Origin: DTSX01 sp964008355
GTDB lineage: Bacteria; Pseudomonadota; Gammaproteobacteria; Steroidobacterales; UBA11654
Direction of reading: 5' to 3'
NCBI GenBank assembly: GCA_964008355.1
Contig: CAXGBD010000033.1
Location: 1-13,969 of the forward strand
Length of the DNA: 13,969 bases
Positions 1 to 6,419 of the stretch are shown here, one piece after another. A model generated the notes under the pieces. That model worked only from the letters and a program-made list of their open reading frames with translations, did not search any database and was not told the DNA's origin. A program made the translations under genes and the position numbers. Positions within the stretch are counted from its first letter, which is position 1; each line of letters opens with the position of its first letter.

Positions 1-262
1 TGGAGCCGTAAGCTGCCAATGGACTGATTTCAAGAAAAGGTGAATCGGGATCCAACACATTGGCAATTCTCTCCCTAATGGGCATTTTACCCTTTTTCGC
101 CAATCTCTCATGGTGTGCTTCGCCACCGCCGGCTTCTGCGAGATCTAATAGCTTGTCTATCTCGGCAAGTTTTACCTTCATCATGTTAGTGTTTTCTACA
201 TAGTCCTCAGACCTTGTATTTAAACGAGTCACTAACTGTTGAGCTATGCTTTTTGTTTTCAT
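1..262 (-). CDS. Acyl-CoA carboxylase carboxyltransferase (beta) subunit, N-terminal part only (AtuC/GnyB-like)
   Basis: Leftward gene cut by the window edge; only about 87 N-terminal codons are visible. The translation contains a GGGEAHHERLAKKGKMPIRER segment followed by LDPDSPFLEISPLAAYG, the characteristic start of biotin-dependent acyl-CoA carboxylase carboxyltransferase subunits (methylcrotonyl-, geranyl- or propionyl-CoA carboxylase type). These transfer carboxyl from biotin to the acyl-CoA in the cytoplasm. The ATG at 262 is preferred because AAGGA (270-274) lies 7 nt upstream; an in-frame ATG at 268 is too close to that Shine-Dalgarno. The divergent AtuD-like dehydrogenase gene makes a geranyl-CoA carboxylase beta subunit (AtuC) the best guess, but the visible part cannot separate it from the leucine-pathway enzyme. 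The family is seen in the sequence; the substrate is inferred from context. Confidence 0.85.
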   Translation of the reverse strand, partial: MKTKSIAQQLVTRLNTRSEDYVENTNMMKVKLAEIDKLLDLAEAGGGEAHHERLAKKGKMPIRERIANVLDPDSPFLEISPLAAYGS

Positions 263-290
263 CGACATATCCTTATGGTAATATTATAAT
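262..290 (+). promoter_or_regulatory. Sigma70-type promoter for the TIGR03084-like/atuD transcript
   Basis: TCGACA (262-267, 5 of 6 matches to TTGACA) and a perfect TATAAT (285-290) are separated by exactly 17 nt. Transcription would start near 297, upstream of the rightward pair of genes. The -10 box lies within the inverted repeat at 276-303, so a protein bound there would block it. The -35 box overlaps the start region of the leftward carboxylase gene, so the two divergent units share this short control region. The match is seen directly; activity is inferred. Confidence 0.6.
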
Positions 291-303
291 ATAAATATTA
301 CCA
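276..303. promoter_or_regulatory. Perfect 10-bp-arm inverted repeat, candidate operator of the divergent acyl-CoA genes
   Basis: TGGTAATATT (276-285) is repeated as its exact reverse complement AATATTACCA (294-303) across an 8-nt AT spacer. The site covers the -10 hexamer of the rightward promoter and is 13 bp upstream of the leftward ATG at 262. Its size and placement fit a dimeric repressor of the TetR type. AtuR, which controls the atu cluster in Pseudomonas aeruginosa, is known to bind inverted repeats. No regulator gene is present in the window, so the binding protein is unknown. A hairpin acting in RNA is less likely because the arms are AT-rich and straddle the promoter. Confidence 0.6.
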
Positions 304-363
304 ATAGAATAAGATAAATTTTAGTATGTGAATAAGCTCCTTTGTAAAAAAACTGACATTCTG

Positions 364-1179
364 ATGAAAAAAATAACTAGAGACATTATGGAGGCGGTAT
401 CTGATCTTAATGAAATCTTAGAATCATTGACCGATCACCAATGGAAATCACCCACTGCTTTTAAACAATGGACACCTGCAGAAGTGGTAGCTCATTTATT
501 CTATTTTGACCGGATGACCCTCTACTCGGTTAATGCTCCAGATACATTTAACGATGAAGCGAGTTATATGTTTAAAACATTCAGCACCCTTCCCAATTCA
601 CTGGAGAGAGCCGTGGCGATAAAGCAAAGATTAGGACTAGATAATAATGAGAGCTTAAGGCGTCAGTGGTACGATTCTGCGATGGACATGTGCTCGATAT
701 TTCAAGTCATTGATCCAGCAAAAAGGTGTACTTGGTTTGGACCTGATATGGGTGCCAGAATGTTCATGACAGCCCGTTTTATGGAAATCTGGTCACACAG
801 CCAGGCCATCTATGATTTGATAGGAAAAGAGAGAGTCTACAAGGAAAATATAAAGAATATAGCAACCATTGGAGTCAAAACCTTTGGTTGGACTTATATG
901 AATCGAAAGTTGGAAGTACCCAATCAAATCCCCTTCATCTCCTTATCGTCCCCTTCTGGTATCCAGTGGCAATGGAATGAACCAAGTACTGAGGAATCGA
1001 TTAAAGGACTTGCAAGTGATTTTTGTCATGTAGTGACACAAACAAGAAATATTGATGATACCGATCTGCAACTTGTGGGAGCAGTCGCTAAACAGTGGAT
1101 GGCTATGGCACAATGTTTTGCAGGTGATCCTGAAGATCCACCTGCAAAGGGATTAAGAACTAAACAAAAAAGAGGATAA
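364..1179 (+). CDS. TIGR03084-like DinB/maleylpyruvate-isomerase-fold metal-binding protein
   Basis: A protein of about 271 residues resembling the TIGR03084 family, related to mycothiol-dependent maleylpyruvate isomerase and DinB four-helix proteins. Visible hallmarks, numbered from the ATG at 364, are the N-terminal helix with a WKSPTAFKQWTPAEVVAHL segment (His44) and the MEIWSHSQAIYDLIG motif (Glu141, His145). Together these form the expected His-Glu-His metal site. The reaction is unknown for this family. The open frame extends back to a GTG at 328, and another ATG lies at 388; none has a strong Shine-Dalgarno. I chose 364 because it gives an N terminus of usual family length. It ends 4 nt before the atuD-like gene, so the two are probably co-transcribed and it likely serves the same acyl-CoA pathway. 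Cytoplasmic; no signal peptide or membrane segment. Confidence 0.75.
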   Translation: MKKITRDIMEAVSDLNEILESLTDHQWKSPTAFKQWTPAEVVAHLFYFDRMTLYSVNAPDTFNDEASYMFKTFSTLPNSLERAVAIKQRLGLDNNESLRRQWYDSAMDMCSIFQVIDPAKRCTWFGPDMGARMFMTARFMEIWSHSQAIYDLIGKERVYKENIKNIATIGVKTFGWTYMNRKLEVPNQIPFISLSSPSGIQWQWNEPSTEESIKGLASDFCHVVTQTRNIDDTDLQLVGAVAKQWMAMAQCFAGDPEDPPAKGLRTKQKRG

Positions 1180-1183
1180 GAAA

Positions 1184-2329
1184 ATGCAATGGACAGAAGA
1201 ACATGAGAGCATTCGGGAAACGGCTGCTAAATTTATTGATAACGAAATCAATCCCTATGTGGATCAGTGGGAAGAAGCTGGTATGTTCCCTGCAAAGGAG
1301 CTCTTTAAAAAGCTAGGTGACCTCGGCATGCTGGGGATTAGCAAGCCCACTGAATTTGGTGGTCTGGGTCTAGATTACTCTTATAGCATGGTTTTTACCG
1401 AAGAGTTGGGCCGCATCCATTGCGGAGGTGTAGGCATGGGCATCGGTGTACAAACCGATATGGCAACTCCTGCTTTGGCAAAGTTCGGTAGTGATGAATT
1501 GCGGAATGAATTCTTAGTACCAGCCATTGCTGGAGATGCTGTTTGCTCGATTGCAGTCAGTGAACCACAAGCGGGCTCGGATGTTGCTGGTATTAAAACA
1601 AATGCTGTCAAGGATGGTGATGATTATATTATCAATGGCAGTAAAATGTGGATTACAAATTCAGTACAAGCCGATTTCTTTTGTGTGTTAGTCAACACCA
1701 GTGAAGGTCAACGACATAAAAATAAATCACTGGTCATCGTTCCATCTAAAACACCAGGTGTTTCAGTCTCTGAGCCCCTAAAAAAGCTAGGCATGCATTG
1801 TTCAGATACGGCCCAGATATTTTTCGATAATGTTCGGGTGCCACAACACAATCGTATTGGCGAAGAAGGCATGGGTTTTATCTATCAAATGATACAATTC
1901 CAAGAAGAACGCCTTTATAGTGCTGCAGCTAGCCTCAAAGGCATGGAGGGTAGTATTCAAGCTACCATTGAGTATACAAGAGAGCGAGAAACCTTTGGCA
2001 AACCCATCTTGAAAAACCAAGTAGTACAGTTTCGTTTGGCAGAGCTTCAAACTGAGATTGAAGCCTTACGGGCTCTGACCTACTCTGCGGTTGAAGATTA
2101 TATCCATGGCAAAGATGTTTTAACCAAAGCTTCGATGGCAAAATTAAAAGCTGGTCGACTTGCTCGCGAAGTCAGCGATAGTTGCTTGCAATATTGGGGA
2201 GGAATGGGTTTCATGTGGGAAAGTCCACCAGCTCGTTCCTATAGAGACTCAAGATTGGGTTCCATCGGGGGTGGCAGTGATGAAGTGATGCTTGGAATTA
2301 TTTCTAAACAGATGGGTATTTTGGGTTAA
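1184..2329 (+). CDS. atuD: Acyl-CoA dehydrogenase, citronellyl-CoA dehydrogenase (AtuD)-like
   Basis: Full-length 381-residue FAD-dependent acyl-CoA dehydrogenase, oxidising an acyl-CoA to its 2-enoyl-CoA and passing electrons to ETF. It carries the family's VSEPQAGSDVAG segment (125-136), the WITNS segment (156-160), the C-terminal CLQYWGGMGF (334-343) and RDSRLGSIGGGSDE (354-367). From memory it closely resembles P. aeruginosa AtuD along its length, including GLGLDYSYS and the SIGGG segment. The usual medium-chain catalytic Glu position is glycine here. Glu242 in FQEERL aligns with the helix-G base used by isovaleryl-CoA and long-chain dehydrogenases, so it is the probable catalytic base. 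AGAGGA precedes the ATG. It sits 4 nt downstream of the TIGR03084-like gene and is divergent from the carboxylase subunit, fitting terpenoid acyl-CoA breakdown. The exact substrate is inferred. Confidence 0.85.
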   Translation: MQWTEEHESIRETAAKFIDNEINPYVDQWEEAGMFPAKELFKKLGDLGMLGISKPTEFGGLGLDYSYSMVFTEELGRIHCGGVGMGIGVQTDMATPALAKFGSDELRNEFLVPAIAGDAVCSIAVSEPQAGSDVAGIKTNAVKDGDDYIINGSKMWITNSVQADFFCVLVNTSEGQRHKNKSLVIVPSKTPGVSVSEPLKKLGMHCSDTAQIFFDNVRVPQHNRIGEEGMGFIYQMIQFQEERLYSAAASLKGMEGSIQATIEYTRERETFGKPILKNQVVQFRLAELQTEIEALRALTYSAVEDYIHGKDVLTKASMAKLKAGRLAREVSDSCLQYWGGMGFMWESPPARSYRDSRLGSIGGGSDEVMLGIISKQMGILG

Positions 2330-2408
2330 TTAGAATTTCCCTAGATATCACTTTTGATCCATTAACTGAAGTAACATCGTTGTTGCTCTGATTGAAAGAA
2401 AGTGATTC

Positions 2409-3509
2409 TTAATCTTTCTGGGCTTGTTTTTCAGCTCTTCGCTTTTGTCTAGCTTCTCTTCGTGTTTGCCATCGTGACTTTTCTTCTTCCATGACGCTCT
2501 CACCTGCCTCAACTCTTGTATCGCCATTAGCGGGTGTGGATTCATCTGTGTTTTGATTCTGTGTTTGATTCATGATGACTCCAACCATTTCTAAAATTTG
2601 CTCATCGGTCATATTTTGAATGAAAATACGTTGCTCATCATTCAATGCTGGATCTAACAAAGCTAAATTTCTGACCTTGTCTGCAACAGCTGTTGGATCT
2701 GTCTCATCAATGATTTCATCATCACCCGGTTTTGTTGGCTCAGGTGGTACTACAGATTGGCCACCTGCAAGTCCTCCGTATTCAGATGATCCGCCAGTGT
2801 AAAGACCTGCTGCTATCCCGCTAATAGCCTTCCACAATTTGTCTCCTTTACCTGCCTCTGTGGCTGTTGCCTCTGCTGCATTCTCGGAAGAAGTATCTTC
2901 TGCAGTTGCTGCTTCTGACTGCTGATCAGTTTTTCTTTGTTGCCTAGCTTCTTTCCGTTTTTGTCGACGTGATTTTTCTGTTTTTGTTTTTTTAGAACGA
3001 TTAGAAGATTTACTAGAAGCCTGAGATGGCATAGATCTAGGCATCACCCCCTCAGTAAAATAATTCGGGGGGTCTTCTGCGCATGGTCCTAATGATTCTT
3101 CTACATCAGAATCTATTACAGAGCTATCATATGCCAAGTTATATTCTCTAAGTGTTCTGTATTCAATGGTTTGATCTATCAATTCCAACAGCTCTGATAA
3201 TTCATCATCTTCAATATTTTCTATTTTATTGATTGTTTTATTAGATGAGGTTTTATTGTTAGAGATTTTAGGTGTATTGTTACTTATTTGATTAAATGAC
3301 TTGGTCTTAAGAACATCTGGGATATTGAATATAGATCTGTTTTGTAGCTCTTTTAAAGAATCAGGAACAATCAATGCAGGCACAGAAATACTTTCTTGGT
3401 ATTCTTGAGGTTCATTACAAGTCTGAACTGAACCTTCAAAGAAACTGCATCCTGACAAAGTAGAAAAAGTTACAATTAATAGATGTTTTATTCTCATTGA
3501 GGCGTTCAT
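2409..3509 (-). CDS. Putative lipoprotein with duplicated basic segment, function unknown
   Basis: A 366-residue predicted lipoprotein: a short hydrophobic signal peptide ends in LSGC, making Cys21 the lipidated residue (Cys17 if the ATG at 3497 is used). After it comes CNEPQEYQESISVPALIVPDSL-type sequence (31-52), loosely recalling the extended N-terminal segment of BamC, then Asn/Ser/Glu-rich low-complexity sequence. A basic segment EKSRRQKRKEARQQRK (178-193) recurs as EKSRWQTRREARQKRR (343-358), near the C terminus. Between them are an Ala/Glu/Thr-rich stretch, a Gly-rich hydrophobic patch (226-250) and a short helical region LNDEQRIFIQNMTDEQILEMV (289-309). No known catalytic domain is recognised. 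Neither start has a clear Shine-Dalgarno. The gene converges on atuD and is divergent from bcp/bepA, which suggests but does not prove an envelope role. Confidence 0.75.
   Translation of the reverse strand: MNASMRIKHLLIVTFSTLSGCSFFEGSVQTCNEPQEYQESISVPALIVPDSLKELQNRSIFNIPDVLKTKSFNQISNNTPKISNNKTSSNKTINKIENIEDDELSELLELIDQTIEYRTLREYNLAYDSSVIDSDVEESLGPCAEDPPNYFTEGVMPRSMPSQASSKSSNRSKKTKTEKSRRQKRKEARQQRKTDQQSEAATAEDTSSENAAEATATEAGKGDKLWKAISGIAAGLYTGGSSEYGGLAGGQSVVPPEPTKPGDDEIIDETDPTAVADKVRNLALLDPALNDEQRIFIQNMTDEQILEMVGVIMNQTQNQNTDESTPANGDTRVEAGESVMEEEKSRWQTRREARQKRRAEKQAQKD
2436..2483 (-). repeat. Intragenic repeat copy B (C-terminal basic segment)
   Basis: Codes for EKSRWQTRREARQKRR at residues 343-358 of the lipoprotein. 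It matches copy A in 11 of 16 residues, and the DNA is also visibly similar, with the shared stretch CTAGCTTCT on the plus strand. This indicates a segmental duplication inside the gene rather than chance use of basic residues. Confidence 0.6.
2931..2978 (-). repeat. Intragenic repeat copy A (central basic segment)
   Basis: Codes for EKSRRQKRKEARQQRK at residues 178-193 of the lipoprotein and is partner of the copy at 2436-2483. It follows a Ser/Lys-rich linker and precedes an Ala/Glu/Thr-rich stretch. Its strongly positive, probably helical character would suit binding to RNA, lipid phosphates or peptidoglycan, but nothing in the sequence selects among these. Confidence 0.6.
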
Positions 3510-3730
3510 TTATTTACTGTTAGTTAGTTCCTACATTATTACAAATTAAACTTTAGTTCCCTGCTCTTTTTTTTAGTTTTAACTACTTCTTAATTCAGAT
3601 AGCAATCATTCCATTTTTTGAAGTGGCAAAATACTAAGAACAAAAAAGATTGATATTTTAATATAAAATGAAGCGATTATGATATTAACTTCATAAAGAA
3701 CTTTGATGTTTTATATTTAGAGGAGCGTAT
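3510..3730. other. AT-rich divergent intergenic region, no gene seen
   Basis: This 221-bp gap separates the leftward lipoprotein gene from the rightward bcp gene and must hold both promoters. It is very AT-rich, so many -10-like hexamers occur and none is convincing with a -35 at proper spacing. A short inverted repeat ATGAAG (3668-3673) / CTTCAT (3689-3694) is the only symmetry noted, and may be chance. The bcp Shine-Dalgarno (3721-3725) closes the region. No small ORF or RNA gene was recognised. Confidence 0.6.
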
Positions 3731-4198
3731 ATGGCTAAAGTAAAAGTTGGAACAAAAGTACCTGACTTCAGAGCAACATTAACAAAAGGTTTTGAATTTG
3801 TTCTAAGTGAGTATTTAGGGAAAAACATCATTGTTTATTTTTATCCAAAAGATAACACTCAAGGATGCACTAAAGAAAGTGAATCATTTAGAGATCATTT
3901 TCAGTCATTTTGTTCCAACAATACTGAAATTGTGGGTGTATCAAGAGACTCGATACAATCTCATGAAAAATTTATACATAAATATGCTCTCCCATTTGAT
4001 TTGATTTCAGATGAAGATGAAAAAGTATGTCAACTATTTGAAGTGATTAAGGAAAAAAATATGTACGGTAAAAAATATATGGGCATTGAAAGAAGTACAT
4101 TCATCATTGATGTAAATGGAATTTTGATTCATGAATGGCGAAAAGTAAAAGTTAATAACCATGTTGAAGAAGTACTAAATACCCTTGAGCAGATGTAA
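3731..4198 (+). CDS. bcp: Thioredoxin-dependent thiol peroxidase, Bcp/PrxQ-type peroxiredoxin
   Basis: 155 residues, normal length for Bcp, which reduces hydrogen peroxide and organic hydroperoxides using thioredoxin in the cytoplasm. The thioredoxin fold is evident: VPDFRATL, IIVYFYPKDNTQGCTKE with peroxidatic Cys46 and Thr43, SDEDEKVC, and MGIERSTFIID with the conserved active-site Arg121. Two details are unusual: the proline normally preceding Gly-Cys (TPGC) is Gln44, and there is no cysteine five residues after Cys46, where E. coli Bcp has its resolving Cys. Remaining cysteines are Cys61 and Cys100, so the enzyme is either 1-Cys or uses one of these. AGGAG at 3721-3725 lies 5 nt before the ATG. 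It heads the bcp-bepA-mlaA run; in E. coli bcp is also near bepA. Confidence 0.93.
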   Translation: MAKVKVGTKVPDFRATLTKGFEFVLSEYLGKNIIVYFYPKDNTQGCTKESESFRDHFQSFCSNNTEIVGVSRDSIQSHEKFIHKYALPFDLISDEDEKVCQLFEVIKEKNMYGKKYMGIERSTFIIDVNGILIHEWRKVKVNNHVEEVLNTLEQM

Positions 4199-4214
4199 GA
4201 GATGCTTTCAAAGT

Positions 4215-5678
4215 ATGGATAAATTCTTTCTCAATATTTTCATACTCTTTTTCTGTTTTTTTCAAGCAAGGATTAGCTATTCAGAAATTGAACTCCCCGA
4301 TTTAGGAAATCCTTCAGATATTTACATGTCAAAAATGGAAGAACCGGCAGTAGGAAGAGCATACTACCGAGAAATGTTGAAAAAAGATCAAGTAGTCGAA
4401 GACGCATTACTTCAAGAATATATTCAGCATCTGGGGGAAAAGCTATCATCTAAGGTCCAAGAAGGTGATTTTAAATTTAATTACTTTTTAGTACCCCAGA
4501 ATACAATCAATGCCTTTGCATTGCCTGGTGGTTTCATCGGGATTAATTTAGGCCTAGTTTTAAATGCTGATACAGAGAGTCAACTTGCCTCAGTTCTAGC
4601 ACACGAAATCAGTCATGTAACGCAACGTCATATTTCCAGACAAATTGGCAACAATGTACCCAACTCAATCCAAGGAGGTTTAGTTCTCTTAGGTGCTATT
4701 TTATTAGGTGCAATATCTGGAAGTAGTGAAGTTCTTGAGGCAGGTACTATGTTAGCTCCTTCGATTATGCAACAAGGTCAAATTGATTTTACAAGAGAAA
4801 TGGAAATTGAAGCGGATGCTACTGGTATTAAAACATTAGCATTGTCAGGATATGATCCATATGCAATGGCCGATTTTTTCAATAAATTATCTGCCGGAGA
4901 TGATCCAAGAAATGCTGCATCAATTGAATTTCTAAGAACCCATCCAACGTCAGTTAACCGTGCTGCCTCTGCACGTAAACAGGCAAGAAAATTGACCGTA
5001 AAAAATATTGATGATTCATTGGTTTTTGAGCTAAGCAAGGCAAGAATTAGATATCTATTTAGTAATACCTTAGAAAAAGCCAATTTTTACTTTAAATCAA
5101 ATACCGCTGGAATAGATATCACTCAAGACAATCTCAGTTATAAACAAATCGGTAATTTATACGGATTAGCGCTTACCTCCATTGATTTGGGTCAATTTAA
5201 TCAAGCAGAAAACATATTAAGACCACTTCTTTATACTTATGAAGAATACAATCATTTCCATATTGCCTATGCACATCTACTGACTCAACAGGGACAACAT
5301 AAAGATGCTATTAACTATCTAAAAAAAATCATGGCGCTCTCTCCGAGAAATATACCGATAACACTAGATTATTCTTTAAATGAATTGAATTATGGTGATA
5401 CTCAAACAGCACACAAAACCTTATTGGATTTATTCAATAATGTAGTCCCTTCTCCTTCGCAAATTAAGTTAATAGCAAAAGCAGCAAATGCTGCTGAAGA
5501 CTATGCCGACTCATTTTCATATATGGCTGAATACTATCTAAGCATAGGCGGTTTTAAAGAGGCTATTGAACAGTTACAATTGGCTTTGTCTATTGACTCT
5601 ATTAATGATATTCAAAAATCAAAATTTATAGCTAGACTCCAGGAAATAGAAGATTTTATTGCAGAAAATGAGGATTAA
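4215..5678 (+). CDS. bepA: Periplasmic M48 metalloprotease/chaperone with TPR domain (BepA/YfgC family)
   Basis: 487 residues from the ATG at 4215, which begins a clear signal peptide (hydrophobic core roughly 5-16) followed by ELPDLGNPSD, the usual mature start in this family. The frame is open back to a TTG at 4185 inside bcp, which I consider spurious. The zinc protease domain has HEISH (His130, Glu131, His134) and the downstream EIEAD motif giving Glu197 as third ligand. LRTHPTSVNR places His243 at the position of the E. coli BepA His246 switch. The C-terminal half is helical TPR-like (SIDLGQFNQAENIL, GGFKEAIEQLQLAL). In E. coli BepA degrades stalled outer-membrane proteins and assists LptD and BAM assembly. 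It is 16 nt downstream of bcp and directly abuts mlaA, so one transcript is likely. Confidence 0.92.
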   Translation: MDKFFLNIFILFFCFFQARISYSEIELPDLGNPSDIYMSKMEEPAVGRAYYREMLKKDQVVEDALLQEYIQHLGEKLSSKVQEGDFKFNYFLVPQNTINAFALPGGFIGINLGLVLNADTESQLASVLAHEISHVTQRHISRQIGNNVPNSIQGGLVLLGAILLGAISGSSEVLEAGTMLAPSIMQQGQIDFTREMEIEADATGIKTLALSGYDPYAMADFFNKLSAGDDPRNAASIEFLRTHPTSVNRAASARKQARKLTVKNIDDSLVFELSKARIRYLFSNTLEKANFYFKSNTAGIDITQDNLSYKQIGNLYGLALTSIDLGQFNQAENILRPLLYTYEEYNHFHIAYAHLLTQQGQHKDAINYLKKIMALSPRNIPITLDYSLNELNYGDTQTAHKTLLDLFNNVVPSPSQIKLIAKAANAAEDYADSFSYMAEYYLSIGGFKEAIEQLQLALSIDSINDIQKSKFIARLQEIEDFIAENED

Positions 5679-6419
5679 ATGTTAAACCATTCTTTTCTAA
5701 AAATAATATTTTCTTTTAGCTTATCTCTTTTTGTACTCTCAGGCTGTAGCTATCAAAATGTTTTGACAAACGACGAAAAGGATCCTCTGGAAGCAGTCAA
5801 CCGTAATTTCTACGTATTCAATGATAATTTAGACAAAGTCGTCATTGAACCTACTGCTGATGGATATGATTTCGTAACACCTAGTGTCTTTCAAACTGGG
5901 GTCAATAACTTTTTTGATAACTTTCAATACCCAATTACTATTGCCAATCAACTGCTTCAAGGCAATATAAAATTAGCATCACAAGACACTCTTCGTTTAA
6001 TCATTAACTCAACAATCGGTCTTGCTGGTTTGTTTGACCCAGCAAAAAATATGGGCTTTACCAAACACGACGAAGATTTTGGTCAAACCTTAGCTATCTG
6101 GGGAGTAGGAGAAGGACCTTATTTAATGCTTCCTTTTTTGGGCCCATATACACTCAGAGATTTAACCGGCACACTGATCGATTATGTTTTTGATCCATGG
6201 ACCTATGCGGATGGCATGAGTAGGAAAATTAAACTAAAAGCAATCGAGAGTCTTCAAAAAAGAGCAGATTTATCCACTATTGAACATGAACTGGATAATT
6301 CTTATGACCCTTACAAATACATTAAAGATTCATATTTCCAGAACAGATCATACAAAATAAATAATGGACCATTCCTCGAAGAGGATGAAGAAGATTTGAT
6401 TGAATTTGATGATTTCTAA
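5679..6419 (+). CDS. mlaA: Outer-membrane phospholipid asymmetry lipoprotein MlaA (VacJ)
   Basis: 246 residues, close to E. coli MlaA. The signal peptide ends in the lipobox VLSGC (Cys23), followed by the family hallmarks DPLEAVNRNFYVFND (35-49), NFFDNFQYPI, LRLIINSTIGLAGLFDPA, DEDFGQTLAIWG and GPYLMLPFLGP. MlaA forms a ring in the inner leaflet of the outer membrane with porins and removes mislocalised phospholipids from the outer leaflet, passing them to MlaC. The ATG follows the bepA stop codon directly, with GAGGA 4 nt upstream, so translation is probably coupled. The C terminus is markedly acidic (EEDEEDLIEFDDF). The stop overlaps the end of the convergent mlaC gene by 4 bp. Confidence 0.95.
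   Translation: MLNHSFLKIIFSFSLSLFVLSGCSYQNVLTNDEKDPLEAVNRNFYVFNDNLDKVVIEPTADGYDFVTPSVFQTGVNNFFDNFQYPITIANQLLQGNIKLASQDTLRLIINSTIGLAGLFDPAKNMGFTKHDEDFGQTLAIWGVGEGPYLMLPFLGPYTLRDLTGTLIDYVFDPWTYADGMSRKIKLKAIESLQKRADLSTIEHELDNSYDPYKYIKDSYFQNRSYKINNGPFLEEDEEDLIEFDDF

Noticed and set aside
1381..1611. Antisense open frame within the acyl-CoA dehydrogenase gene
   Set aside because: It mirrors a conserved coding gene, has no recognisable protein features and no Shine-Dalgarno.
2394..2418. GAAAGA / TCTTTC inverted repeat between atuD and the lipoprotein gene as a terminator
   Set aside because: Arms are only 6 bp and AT-rich, no U-tract follows, and the lipoprotein stop codon lies in the loop.
3668..3694. 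ATGAAG / CTTCAT inverted repeat upstream of bcp as an operator
   Set aside because: Six-base arms with a 15-nt spacer are expected by chance in such AT-rich DNA.
4185..4214. TTG start for bepA inside bcp
   Set aside because: It would put ten Cys/Lys-rich residues before a normal signal peptide that begins at the ATG at 4215.
4778..5083. Antisense open frame within bepA
   Set aside because: Shadow of the conserved protease frame; no protein family resemblance.
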